In this document: one piece after another, positions 18,631 to 27,070 of the stretch
Layout: each line of letters opens with the position of its first letter
How positions within the stretch are numbered: position 1 is the first letter of the stretch
Assembly (NCBI GenBank): GCA_023390245.1
Contig: JAEWDF010000119.1
Location: 36,504 to 100,503 of the forward strand
Direction: 5' to 3'
Length of the DNA: 64,000 bases
Source: Pseudomonadota bacterium
Lineage (GTDB): Bacteria > Pseudomonadota > Alphaproteobacteria > Caulobacterales > Caulobacteraceae
The notes under the pieces: generated by a model
The model's database searches: none
Told to the model about the DNA's origin: nothing
What the model saw: the letters and a program-made list of their open reading frames with translations, nothing else
Position numbers and translations under genes: made by a program

Positions 18631-19360
18631 AGACAGCGCTTCGATACCGACCGTGGGCGCGGACGAACCCGCGCCCGAGCCGCGCCGCCCCCGGCGCCGG
18701 CGGACCAAGGTCGAGCAGCGCGCCGACATGATGGAACAGATTCTCGACGCCGCCGAGCATCTGTTCTCCATCCACGGCCTCTATGGCGTGACTCTCAAGG
18801 ACGTAGCCCAGCGCGTGGGCGTCCACCACACGCTTCTGAACTACTATTTCACGGACAAGAAGAAGCTGTTCGACGCCGTCATCGCCCGCCGCGCGGAGGT
18901 GACCATCGCGCTGCGGATGAAGGCCCTGGACGATTACGACGCCGCCACGGCGGGCAAGCCCACCGTCGAAGGCGCGCTCAGGGCCTTCCTCGACACCGAC
19001 CTGGATCTCTATGGCCATGGCGGGGAGAACTGGAAGAATTACGGGGTCCTCGGCGCCCAGGTCTCGAACACGCCCTATGGGGCCGAATTGATGGACTTCC
19101 ACTTCGATCCGGTGGTCCTGCGCCTGATCGAACTGCTGAAGAAGGCGCTGCCGGAGTGCGCCGAGACGGACATCTTCTGGGGCTACCATTTCGTCACCGG
19201 CGCCCTGATGCTGACCCTGGCGCGGACGGGCCGGATCAACCGCCTGTCCGGCGGGCTGTGCGACTCCGACGATTTCGACGCGATCAAGCAGCGGATGGCG
19301 GCCTTCATGGCGGCCGGCTTCCTTTCGATGTGCCGTCAGGAACAGGGCGCCGGGTCATGA
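18617..19360 (+). CDS. TetR/AcrR-family transcriptional regulator (paralogue 2)
   Basis: The 247-residue protein has a basic tail (RRPRRRRTKVEQRAD), an HTH (ILDAAEHLFSIHGLYGVTLKDVAQRVGVHHTLLNYYFTDKKKLFDAVI) and a ligand domain. The latter shares ALRAFLDTDLDLY, WKNYGVLGAQVSNTPYGAELMD, YHFVTGALM and MAAFMAAGFLS with the TetR at 6150-6884. It overlaps the acyl-CoA ligase by 14 bp and is the last gene of the operon beginning at 11716, so it is co-expressed with what it probably regulates. An acyl-CoA ligand is plausible, as in FadR/PsrA-type TetR proteins, but is not shown. Confidence 0.88.
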
Positions 19361-19456
19361 TCCGCCCGCAGACCGACGCCTGAGCCCAGGGCGATGCGCC
19401 CCTTCCACACCGCTGAGAGACGATCTGCTGGCCCTGGCGCTTCGCGCTCTGTCGGT

Positions 19457-20347
19457 TCATGCGGTGAGCGACCAGAAGGTTTCCGCGGCGCTGCTCTGGG
19501 ACGTTGTGGAGCGTACGACCACGATCTCCACATCGACATTCCAGTCCGGCCCGGCGCAGGCGACCAGGCGGCCTGAGGCCAGGTCGTCCCGGGCAAGGGT
19601 GCGAGGCAGCCAGGCCACGCCGCGGCCGTCGCGCGCCAGCGACCGAAGGGTGGCGGCGAGATGCGAGGTGACCGTCGTCTTCAACCGGTGCGCCGCCTGT
19701 CGATGAAAGACCGTGGCGTCGAGAATCCGGCCCAGGCCGGATTCCGGGCTGTAGGCCAGGTAAGGAATGTCATCCCCGCCCATTCCGAGCGTCCAGGACG
19801 GCACGCCGTCGGGGCCGGGCGCGCAGAAGGGTTCGAGCGTGTCCGCGCCGACGATCCTGGAGGAGAACTGCTCCGGCGTGAACCGGTCCGGCGCGGCGGG
19901 ATGGTGGTGGCAAAGCAGGAAATGCGCGTCGCCCTGCAGCATCAGCGTCTCGCATCCCTGCAAGCTGTCGGAGACCAGGCGCAGCGGTCCCAGCGGCCCG
20001 GCCCGCTCCAGATCCCGCATCCAGGCCGGGAAGAAGGTGAAAGACAGGGCATGGGTCGCCGCGAACAGCAGGGTCGCGCCTTCGTCGCGTCCCATCCGCC
20101 GCACGTCGCGCGTCACCTGGCGAACCCGGCGGATGATGTCCTCCGCGCCCGGTCGGAGGGCGGCGCCGGCGGGGGTCAGCACGACGCCGGCGGACGTGCG
20201 CTGGAACAGCGGCGCGCCAAGGTTCGTCTCCAGCGCCCGGATGCGGCGGCTGAAGGCCGGTTGAGTGATGTTGCGCGCCCGGGCGGCGCGCGAAAAGGCG
20301 CCGGCCTCGGCCAGGGCCACGAAGTCCTCGAGCCAGATCAGTTCCAT
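19457..20347 (-). CDS. LysR-family transcriptional regulator, probable regulator of tarD
   Basis: From ATG 20347 the product is 296 residues. The N-terminal LysR HTH reads MELIWLEDFVALAEAGAFSRAARARNITQPAFSRRIRALETNLGAPLFQRTSAGVVLTPAG, followed by a periplasmic-binding-protein-like effector domain ending RSTTSQSSAAETFWSL. The frame is open upstream to 20512 but only this start fits the family. It is divergent from tarD. One copy of a 15-bp T-N11-A palindrome lies 46 bp upstream of its own start and another 36 bp upstream of tarD, which argues strongly for autoregulation and control of the tartrate operon. The inducer is probably D-tartrate or a breakdown product. Confidence 0.9.
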   Translation of the reverse strand: MELIWLEDFVALAEAGAFSRAARARNITQPAFSRRIRALETNLGAPLFQRTSAGVVLTPAGAALRPGAEDIIRRVRQVTRDVRRMGRDEGATLLFAATHALSFTFFPAWMRDLERAGPLGPLRLVSDSLQGCETLMLQGDAHFLLCHHHPAAPDRFTPEQFSSRIVGADTLEPFCAPGPDGVPSWTLGMGGDDIPYLAYSPESGLGRILDATVFHRQAAHRLKTTVTSHLAATLRSLARDGRGVAWLPRTLARDDLASGRLVACAGPDWNVDVEIVVVRSTTSQSSAAETFWSLTA

Positions 20348-20392
20348 GAGCAGGATCAGGACACCCCGCGGTGTTCGCGTCAATGCCACGCT

Positions 20393-20407
20393 ATGCCGAT
20401 CCGGCAT
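20393..20407. promoter_or_regulatory. LysR-type box in front of the lysR gene
   Basis: ATGCCGATCCGGCAT: near-perfect palindrome with a T-N11-A core, differing by one base from the box at 20640-20654. Its near edge is 46 bp upstream of the LysR gene start. Confidence 0.7.
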
Positions 20408-20583
20408 GGGAGAGGGTGAAAAAGGCATTGGCGCGATTGTCGGCGGGGCCGCTAGATGAGCGGGAAGTTCGGGGGCGTCATCTAGCAAACGTCGCCGGCT
20501 TCGACCGCTCACCTTCCTGATGCGGCCTGTCTCGACTGCCTCGAGACACCCATTTCAAGGGCGTGCAACCGGAACTGCGCCCT

Positions 20584-20612
20584 GACGCGAAGACCGAACA
20601 GGTCTTCGCGTC
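20584..20612 (+). terminator. Hairpin with short T-run in the tarD leader
   Basis: GACGCGAAGACC, loop GAACA, GGTCTTCGCGTC (12-bp perfect stem), then CTTTTCC. No gene precedes it on the plus strand, so it would act on a short leader or small RNA. It ends 28 bp before the tarD-proximal LysR box. It may be an attenuator, the end of a small RNA, or insulation. Confidence 0.5.
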
Positions 20613-20639
20613 CTTTTCCGGGAGTAGGGCGGCCGCCGA

Positions 20640-20654
20640 ATGCCGATTCGGCAT
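20640..20654. promoter_or_regulatory. LysR-type box in front of tarD
   Basis: ATGCCGATTCGGCAT: perfect 7-bp arms around a central T, T-N11-A core. It ends 36 bp upstream of the tarD ATG, and the twin site is in front of the divergent regulator. Confidence 0.7.
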
Positions 20655-20689
20655 GACACGCCCATGGGCGGGCGAAGACTGGGGTATTC

Positions 20690-21856
20690 ATGCGCATCAT
20701 CGACATCCGGGAAAAGACGGCGTCCATCGCCTCTCCCATCGCCAACGCCTACATCGACTTCTCCAAGATGACCTGCTCGGTCGTCGCCGTGGTCACCGAC
20801 GTGATCCGCGACGGCAAGCCCGTCGTCGGCTTCGGCTTCAATTCCAACGGCCGCTATGGCCAGGGCGCCTTGATGCGCGAGCGGTTCATCCCCCGCGTTC
20901 TGGAGGCGGCGCCGGAGGCCTTCGTCGACCGCGAGAACGACAACCTCGATCCGTTCGCCATCTGGAAGGCCCTGATGACGAACGAGAAGCCCGGCGGTCA
21001 TGGCGAGCGTTCGGTCGCTGTCGGCACTCTGGACATGGCGATCTGGGACGCCGTGGCCAAGATCGCGGGCCTGCCGCTGTACCGCCTGCTGGCGGACCGC
21101 TATCGCGGCGGCGTCGCCGACGACAAGGTCTGGGTCTATGCGGCCGGCGGCTACTATTATCCCGGCAAGGACCACGCCCAGTTGAAGGCCGAGATGCAGG
21201 GCTATCTCGATCGAGGCTATCGCGTCGTGAAGATGAAGATCGGGGGCGCCCCGCTGGAGGAGGACCTGCGCCGCATCGAGGCCGTTCTGGACGTGGTCGG
21301 CGGCGGCGACCGGCTGGCGGTCGACGCCAACGGCCGCTTCGACCTGGAGACCGCGATCGCCTACGCCGAGGCGCTAAAGCCCTATAGCCTGTTCTGGTAC
21401 GAGGAGGCGGGCGACCCGCTGGATTATGCCCTGCAGGCCGAGTTGGCGAACCACTACGACCTGCCGATGGCGACCGGCGAGAACCTGTTCTCGCACCAGG
21501 ACGCGCGCAACCTGCTGCGTCACGGCGGCATGCGGCCGGATCGGGACTTCCTGCAGTTCGATTGCGCCCTGTCCTATGGCCTGGTGGAATACATGCGGAC
21601 GCTGGACGTGCTGGCCGAGCAGGGCTGGTCGTCGCGGCGGATCGTGCCGCACGGGGGGCACCAGATGTCGCTGAACATCGCCGCCGGCCTGCATCTGGGC
21701 GGCAATGAATCCTATCCGGACGTGTTCCAGCCCTTCGGCGGCTTCGCCGACGGCGTGGCGGTCGAGGACGGCTATGTCGGCCTGCCCGACGTTCCCGGCG
21801 TCGGCTTCGAGGCGAAGGCGGCGCTCTACGCCGTGATGCGCGAGCTGATCGAGTGA
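20690..21856 (+). CDS. tarD: D(-)-tartrate dehydratase (enolase superfamily)
   Basis: The 388-residue protein closely follows the characterised Bradyrhizobium D-tartrate dehydratase as I remember it: IANAYIDFSKMT, GFGFNSNGRYGQG, NEKPGGHGERSVAVGT, YAAGGYYYPGK, and the KxK motif K181-M-K183 in VVKMKIGGAP. Metal ligands lie in VDAN (D212), WYEE (E238/239) and TGEN (E264), and the general base/acid H321 in VPHGGHQMSLNIAAGL. It dehydrates D-tartrate to oxaloacetate. It is cytoplasmic. The stop overlaps the GTG start of the symporter gene (GTGA), so uptake and breakdown are coupled. It is controlled by the divergent LysR regulator. Confidence 0.92.
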   Translation: MRIIDIREKTASIASPIANAYIDFSKMTCSVVAVVTDVIRDGKPVVGFGFNSNGRYGQGALMRERFIPRVLEAAPEAFVDRENDNLDPFAIWKALMTNEKPGGHGERSVAVGTLDMAIWDAVAKIAGLPLYRLLADRYRGGVADDKVWVYAAGGYYYPGKDHAQLKAEMQGYLDRGYRVVKMKIGGAPLEEDLRRIEAVLDVVGGGDRLAVDANGRFDLETAIAYAEALKPYSLFWYEEAGDPLDYALQAELANHYDLPMATGENLFSHQDARNLLRHGGMRPDRDFLQFDCALSYGLVEYMRTLDVLAEQGWSSRRIVPHGGHQMSLNIAAGLHLGGNESYPDVFQPFGGFADGVAVEDGYVGLPDVPGVGFEAKAALYAVMRELIE

Positions 21857-23133
21857 AGGCCGCCCGGCCCTGGCGCTGGCTGAAGCCCCTGTATGCGCAG
21901 GTGCTGATCGGCATGGTGCTGGGCGTTGTCCTGGGCGCGCTGGCGCCGGAGATGGGCGCGGCGATGAAACCGGTCGCGGACGGCTTCATCAAGCTGATCC
22001 GCATGATGCTGGCGCCAGTCATCTTCGGCACCGTGGCCATCGGCATCGCCCGCATGGGCAGCCTGAAGGAGGTCGGCAGGATCGGCGCGCGAGCCCTCAT
22101 CTACTTTGAGGTGGCGTCGACGCTGGCGCTGTTGATCGGCCTGCTGGTCGTGAACGTGCTGAAGCCGGGGGAGGGGATGAACGTCGATATCGCCGCCCTC
22201 GACGCCGGTTCGATCGCCGCCTACACGACCGTGGCCCAGTCCGAGAGCGTGACCAGCTTCCTGCTGGACATCATCCCGGGCGCCTTCCTCGGCGCCTTCG
22301 TCGAGGGGCACATGCTGCAGGTGATCCTGCTGGCGCTGCTGGTGGGCGCGGCCCTGACCCAGATGGGCGCGCGGGCCGAGCCGCTGCTGGACGGCTTCGA
22401 CCGGGTGATGGAGGTGCTGTTCCGCATCGTCGGCATGATCATGCGCCTGGCGCCGTTGGGCGCGGCGACGGGGATCGCCTTCACCGTCGGCGCCTATGGG
22501 CTGGACAGCCTGTGGTCGCTGGGACGACTGATCCTGGCGCTGTACGTGACGACGGCGGTCTTCGTGGTCGTGGTGCTGGGCGGGGTGCTGTGGTGGGTCG
22601 GCCTGCCGCCGCATCGCTTCCTGGTGCATTTCCGCGACGAGATCCTGGTGGTCTTCGCCACCTGCTCGACCGAAGCGGTCCTGCCCCGGATGATGCAGAA
22701 GCTGGAGGCGCTGGGCTGCGAGAAATCGGTCGTGGGGCTGGTCCTGCCCGCCGGCTACACCTTCAACGCGGATGGCACGGCCATCTATCTGACCATGGGC
22801 GCGATCTTCGTCGCCCAGGCGACCAATACGACCCTGAGCGCGATGGACCAGTTGCTGATCCTGGGCGTGCTGCTGCTGACCTCCAAGGGCTCGGCGGGTG
22901 TGGCTGGCGCGGGCTTCGTGACCCTGGCCGCCACGCTGTCGGTTGTCGGGCATGTGCCGGTGGTGGGACTTGTCCTGCTGCTGGGCGTCGACCGCTTCCT
23001 GAACGAGGCGCGGGCGGTCACCAATCTGATCGGCAACGCCGTGGCCACCGTCGCGGTGGCCAAGTGGGACGGCCTGCTGGACCTTTCCAAGGCGCGCGCG
23101 ACCTTGTCCAGGCCCGCCGTGTCGACGGATTGA
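21853..23133 (+). CDS. DctA-like dicarboxylate:cation symporter, probable tartrate importer
   Basis: The 426-residue member of the DAACS/glutamate-transporter family starts at GTG 21853, overlapping the tarD stop. Family signatures are MMLAPVIFGTVAIGIARMG, the hairpin motif ATCSTEAVLPRMMQKLEALG (SSSE-type serine motif altered to CSTE), LPAGYTFNADGTAIYLTMGAIFVAQ, SKGSAGVAGAGFVTLAATL and LLLGVDRFLNEARAVTNLIGNAVATVAV. About eight membrane helices. Operon position implies that it imports D-tartrate or a related C4 diacid for TarD. It is clearly distinct from the second DctA at 33484-34827. Confidence 0.9.
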   Translation: MKAARPWRWLKPLYAQVLIGMVLGVVLGALAPEMGAAMKPVADGFIKLIRMMLAPVIFGTVAIGIARMGSLKEVGRIGARALIYFEVASTLALLIGLLVVNVLKPGEGMNVDIAALDAGSIAAYTTVAQSESVTSFLLDIIPGAFLGAFVEGHMLQVILLALLVGAALTQMGARAEPLLDGFDRVMEVLFRIVGMIMRLAPLGAATGIAFTVGAYGLDSLWSLGRLILALYVTTAVFVVVVLGGVLWWVGLPPHRFLVHFRDEILVVFATCSTEAVLPRMMQKLEALGCEKSVVGLVLPAGYTFNADGTAIYLTMGAIFVAQATNTTLSAMDQLLILGVLLLTSKGSAGVAGAGFVTLAATLSVVGHVPVVGLVLLLGVDRFLNEARAVTNLIGNAVATVAVAKWDGLLDLSKARATLSRPAVSTD

Positions 23134-23159
23134 GCAGGCGATTGGAAGGACGGAACGGG

Positions 23160-24785
23160 ATGCGGGGAATGGAACTGTCGAGACGCGGTGTGTTGGCCGC
23201 CGGCGCGGCGGGCCTGGCGCTGGGCGCCGCGCCCGGACCGGCGCGGGCGGCGGATCGGGCGGCGATCCTGGACGCCATGAAGCGGGCCACGCGGTTCATG
23301 ACCGACACAGTGGCGGTCGGGGACGGCTATGTCTGGTCGTACACGCCCGACCTGTCGCGGCGCTGGGGCGAACTGGAAGCCTATCCGAGCATGATCTGGG
23401 TCCAGCCCCCGGGCACGGCGACGATGGGCCATCTGTTCCTGGACGCCTATCACGCCACGGGGGACGAGGACTATTACCGCGCCGCGACCCGCGTCGCCGA
23501 CGCCCTGGCGCGCGGACAGCACCCGTCGGGCGGCTGGAACTACGTCATCGACACGGCGGGCGAGGACTCGCTGCGTCGCTGGTACGACACCATCGGCAAG
23601 AACGCCTGGCGGCTGGAGGAATTCCAGCACCACTATCCCAACGCCACCTTCGACGACGTGACGACGGCGGACGCGGCGACCTTCATGCTGCGGGTCTATT
23701 GGGAGAAGAAGGACCGCCGCTACCGTGCGCCGCTGGACAAGGCGATCGCCTTCGTCCTGGAGAGCCAGTATCCGGTTGGCGGCTGGCCCCAGCGTTATCC
23801 GCGCGTGTCGGACGGCGGGTTGCACGGGCTGCCCGACTATACCGGCTACATCACCTTCAACGACGATGTCTCGGCCGAGAACATCAAGTTCCTGACCTTC
23901 TGCTACCAGACTCTTGGGGATCGCCGGCTGATCGATGCGATTCGTCGGGCCATGGACTGTTTCATCGCCACCCAGCAGCCGGCTCCGCAGCCGGGCTGGG
24001 CCATGCAGTACACGGTCGACGACCTGAAGCCCGCCGGCGCCCGCACCTATGAGCCGCGCGCGCTGGCGACCCATGCGACGGCGGGCAACCTGGAACAGAT
24101 GATGGACTTCTACGTCCTGACCGGCGACCGGAAATACCTGGCGCGGATTCCCGAGGCGATCGACTGGCTGGAGGCGATCGCCCTGCCGCCCGAGCGCCGC
24201 CGCGACGGCCGGAGCCACACGACCTATGTCGAGATCGGCACGAACGCGCCGCTGTTCATCCACCGACGCGGCTCGAATGTGGTCAACGGCGAATATTATG
24301 TGACGAAGACGCCGGACGACATCGTCGTGCACACGGGCGGCTTCCGCGCCATCGACACGGCGGCCCTGCGCGCCCGCTACGCCGCCTTGGCCGCCCTGAC
24401 GCCCGAACAGGCCAGCGCCGGATCGGCCCTGCTGGCGCGGCCGGGCGCGACGCCCCTGCCGAAATACTACACGGCCCGCGCCTTCCGCGTGTCGGACCTC
24501 AACAGCGGAAGCCTGATCGCCCGACCGGAGACGCCCGACGCCGCGCGGATCGATGCGCTGATCGCCGACCTGAACGCCGAGGGCTATTGGCCGTCGACGC
24601 TGGCCTCGACCAGTAATCCCTATGTCGCCGACTCGACCGCCGCGATGGCGCCGGGCGAGTTCCGCATCACCCGCGTCGGCGACGCCTCGGACACCTCGCC
24701 TTACCTGTCGGATTTCCCGCAGCAGGGAATTTCGACCGGCGTCTATATCCGCCACATGGGCGAGTTGATCGAGGCGCTGGGGTAG
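23160..24785 (+). CDS. Exported pectate lyase, PL10 family
   Basis: The 541-residue protein starts with a Tat signal (LSRRGVLAAGAAGLALGAAPGPARA). The (alpha/alpha)3-type PL10 domain contains SGGWNYVID, EFQHHYPNATFDDVTTADAATFML, ESQYPVGGWPQRYPRV (202-215) and GYITFNDD (229-236, calcium/catalytic Asp region). A region with LATHATAGNLEQMMDFY and TYVEIGTNAPLFIHRRG follows. It is longer than a bare PL10 catalytic domain (about 330-400 residues), with roughly 130 extra C-terminal residues. It cleaves de-esterified polygalacturonate by beta-elimination. It lies 26 bp after the symporter gene, so read-through from the tarD operon is possible, and 11 bp ahead of an alpha/beta hydrolase. Confidence 0.85.
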   Translation: MRGMELSRRGVLAAGAAGLALGAAPGPARAADRAAILDAMKRATRFMTDTVAVGDGYVWSYTPDLSRRWGELEAYPSMIWVQPPGTATMGHLFLDAYHATGDEDYYRAATRVADALARGQHPSGGWNYVIDTAGEDSLRRWYDTIGKNAWRLEEFQHHYPNATFDDVTTADAATFMLRVYWEKKDRRYRAPLDKAIAFVLESQYPVGGWPQRYPRVSDGGLHGLPDYTGYITFNDDVSAENIKFLTFCYQTLGDRRLIDAIRRAMDCFIATQQPAPQPGWAMQYTVDDLKPAGARTYEPRALATHATAGNLEQMMDFYVLTGDRKYLARIPEAIDWLEAIALPPERRRDGRSHTTYVEIGTNAPLFIHRRGSNVVNGEYYVTKTPDDIVVHTGGFRAIDTAALRARYAALAALTPEQASAGSALLARPGATPLPKYYTARAFRVSDLNSGSLIARPETPDAARIDALIADLNAEGYWPSTLASTSNPYVADSTAAMAPGEFRITRVGDASDTSPYLSDFPQQGISTGVYIRHMGELIEALG

Positions 24786-24796
24786 AGGGGAAGCGT

Positions 24797-25960
24797 ATGG
24801 CCCGGTCCCTTGCGCGGCAGGTCTTGGCGACGCTGATGGCGGCGGCCCTGGCGGGCTGCGCCCATGTCGATCGGGAGCTCGGCGGCGTTGAGGTCTTCTT
24901 CGTCGGCGGCGCCTATGTCGCGGACGGGACCCGGATGACCGGCCAGGCCCATGTGATGCGGCTGGCGCCGGCCAAACCGCTCTATCGGACGCCGCTGGTC
25001 TTCATTCCCGGACAGGGCCAGACCATCGCCAATTTCCTGGGAACGCCGGACGGGCGCGAGGGCTGGGCGACGCGGTTCGTGCGCCAGGGGTTCGTGGTCT
25101 ATCTGATGGACCAGCCGGGACGCGGCGCCTCCGGCTATGACGCGGACGCCTACGGCCCGTCGTCGCGGCAGGGGCCGGCGGTGCTGGAGCAGCGGTTCAC
25201 GGCGACCGCGGATTTCGAACCCGGGCCGGGCCAGGCCTTCGGATGGCCGCAGGCGAAGCGGCACGATCAATGGCCGGGCGTCGGCCGGGCGGGCGATCCC
25301 GTCTTCGACCAGTTCTTCGCCTCCCAGGTGGAATATGCCTCCGGCGCGGTCTCGGCGGACCTGGTCGCCCGGGCGGGCGCGGCGTTGCTGGACCGGGTCG
25401 GCCCGGCCGTGATCGTGACGCATTCGCAGGCAGGGGCCTTCGGCTGGGCCATAGGCGAACTGCGGCCGGACCGGGTGCGGGGGATCGTGGCCCTCGAACC
25501 CAGCGGGCCGCCCTTCGCCAGCGCGCCGCCGCCCTGGGGCGACGGAGATCCCGCCCGGATCGCGCGTCCTGAAGGCCTGACGACCACGCCGCTGGCCTAT
25601 GATCCGCCGCTGGCGGAAGGCGAAGCGCTGGCGCGCGAATGGGTTTCGTCCAACGATCCGGAACTGAGCGGATGCTGGCGTCAGGCGACGCCGGCGCGGC
25701 GACTGGCGAACCTGTCGCGGGTTCCGGTGCTGGTGCTGACGGCCGAGGCCTCCTACCACGCCGGCTACGACCACTGCACCGTCGCCTATCTGCGTCAGGG
25801 CGGCGTGCAGACCGACTTCGTCCGGCTTCAGGACTGGGGCCTTCGCGGCAACGGCCATATGGTCATGCTGGAACGCAACAGCGCCGAGATCGGCGACAGG
25901 ATCGCCCGCTGGCTGATGGACTGGCGAGGCGCGGACGGCCAGCCGGTGGTGATCCGCTAG
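24797..25960 (+). CDS. Alpha/beta-hydrolase lipoprotein
   Basis: The 387-residue protein has a lipoprotein signal peptide with lipobox LAGC (C21). The alpha/beta-hydrolase fold shows an oxyanion strand PLVFIPGQGQT, DQPGRGAS, nucleophile S210 in THSQAGAFGWAIGE, a probable acidic residue around VLVLTAEASYHAGYDHC and a terminal His in GNGHMVMLE. It is similar to the alpha/beta-hydrolase/esterase group found beside pectinases in Caulobacterales and fungi. It may remove methyl or acyl groups from pectin fragments in the periplasm; this is inference from context. It forms an operon with the PL10 gene (11-bp gap) and converges on the esterase gene at 25965. Confidence 0.8.
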   Translation: MARSLARQVLATLMAAALAGCAHVDRELGGVEVFFVGGAYVADGTRMTGQAHVMRLAPAKPLYRTPLVFIPGQGQTIANFLGTPDGREGWATRFVRQGFVVYLMDQPGRGASGYDADAYGPSSRQGPAVLEQRFTATADFEPGPGQAFGWPQAKRHDQWPGVGRAGDPVFDQFFASQVEYASGAVSADLVARAGAALLDRVGPAVIVTHSQAGAFGWAIGELRPDRVRGIVALEPSGPPFASAPPPWGDGDPARIARPEGLTTTPLAYDPPLAEGEALAREWVSSNDPELSGCWRQATPARRLANLSRVPVLVLTAEASYHAGYDHCTVAYLRQGGVQTDFVRLQDWGLRGNGHMVMLERNSAEIGDRIARWLMDWRGADGQPVVIR

Positions 25961-25964
25961 GTCT

Positions 25965-26951
25965 TCACCCCAGGAAGCCGATGCGCCGCGCCCAGGCGTC
26001 GAACGCCTCGGGCCAACGCGAGGCGGGCCGGTCGGGCGGCAGGCTGAAGCCGAAGCCGTGGCCGCCTTCCTGATAGAGGTGCATCTCCGTCGGCACATCG
26101 GCGGCCTTCAGCGCCTGGAACATGGCTAGGCTGTTGGCGACCGGCACGGTGCGGTCGTCGGCGGCGTGCAGGATGAATGTCGGGGCCAGGCCCGGCCGAA
26201 CCCGCTCGTTCAGCGGTCGCGCCCAGGCGGCGTCCGAGGCCATGCCGGCCTGGGGCCGGACGGCCATCACCGCATAGCCCAGAACGGCGATGTCCGGCCG
26301 CGCCGAAGCGGCGTCATGCTCGTCGACCGTCTCATAGACCGTGTCGTCGTGCCGGGTCAGGGAGGCGGCGGCCAGATGACCGCCGGCGGAGAATCCCATG
26401 ACCCCGATCCGCGCCGGATCGAGGCCCCAGTCCGCCGCCCGCGAGCGGACCAGGCGCACGGCGCGCTGCACGTCCTGCAGCGGCGCGTCATAGGCGGCGA
26501 CCCAGCCATCACCCGGCAGGCGGTAGTTCAGCACGAAGGCCGTGGTCCCGGCCTGGATCAGCCGTCGCGCCCCGCCGGCGCCCTCCTTGTCCACCGCCAG
26601 CCGCACATAACCGCCGCCGGGCAGCAGGATGATCGCCGCGCCGTTCGGCCGCGCCGGGCGGAAGACCTCCAGGATCGGCCGGCTGACATGCATCACGGCG
26701 CGGTCGTGCGCCTGGGGCGAGCCGCGCTCCAGCACCAGGCGGCGCGCGGCGACCCCGTCGCCGCCGGGAACACGATCTCGCGGCCACAACTCGATCACCT
26801 CGTCGGACAACAGTCCGGCGGGCTCGGGCGGAGCGGGGATTTCGACGGGATTGTCCGGCGTTCCGGACAGAACCTGGGCCCTGGCCACGCCCGCTACGCC
26901 CGCCAGGGCTACGCCGCCCAGTACGATTCTGCGGTTGAGAGGAGCATTCAT
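25965..26951 (-). CDS. Exported esterase, alpha/beta hydrolase (BD-FAE / acetyl-esterase type)
   Basis: From ATG 26951 the product is 328 residues with a twin-arginine-like signal (NRRIVLGGVALAGVAGVARAQ). The oxyanion motif is PGGGY (111-115; the usual HGGG His is Pro), the nucleophile S188 in GFSAGG, then D266 in HAADDRTVP and H298 in GGHGFG. The pattern is that of xylan/pectin acetylesterase-like hydrolases that accompany TonB receptors. It probably deacetylates plant oligosaccharides. It lies downstream of the receptor gene on the same strand with a terminator between them, so it may have its own promoter. Confidence 0.85.
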   Translation of the reverse strand: MNAPLNRRIVLGGVALAGVAGVARAQVLSGTPDNPVEIPAPPEPAGLLSDEVIELWPRDRVPGGDGVAARRLVLERGSPQAHDRAVMHVSRPILEVFRPARPNGAAIILLPGGGYVRLAVDKEGAGGARRLIQAGTTAFVLNYRLPGDGWVAAYDAPLQDVQRAVRLVRSRAADWGLDPARIGVMGFSAGGHLAAASLTRHDDTVYETVDEHDAASARPDIAVLGYAVMAVRPQAGMASDAAWARPLNERVRPGLAPTFILHAADDRTVPVANSLAMFQALKAADVPTEMHLYQEGGHGFGFSLPPDRPASRWPEAFDAWARRIGFLG

Positions 26952-27035
26952 GACGGGATCACCGGATCGTCGCCGCCCATCTCCGCCGGAGGTTGAGAAG
27001 CCTCGCGGAGGAGGGGGTGTCTTTCGAGATAAGGA

Positions 27036-27061
27036 CGCCGGGCGCGTGGACGCGCCCGGCG
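27036..27061 (-). terminator. Terminator of the TonB-receptor gene (minus strand)
   Basis: Stem CGCCGGGCGCGT / ACGCGCCCGGCG, 12 bp with a 2-base apex that would open into a 4-6 base loop, directly after the receptor stop codon at 27071. It is followed on the minus strand by TCCTTATC, so the U-run is weak. Confidence 0.65.
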
Positions 27062-27070
27062 CCGACGTCA

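Larger units (their letters stand above)
20348..20689. other. 342-bp divergent intergenic region between the LysR gene and tarD
   Basis: It contains the two LysR boxes (20393-20407, 20640-20654), an inverted repeat TGTCTCGA-N5-TCGAGACA at 20528-20548 and a terminator-like 12-bp hairpin at 20584-20612. No open frame in it has coding character. Confidence 0.6.

Noticed and set aside
23160..24785. Pectate lyase frame beginning far upstream at 22512
   Set aside because: The upstream part is a shadow of the symporter gene; the Tat signal peptide and ribosome-binding site fix the start at 23160 (or 23169).
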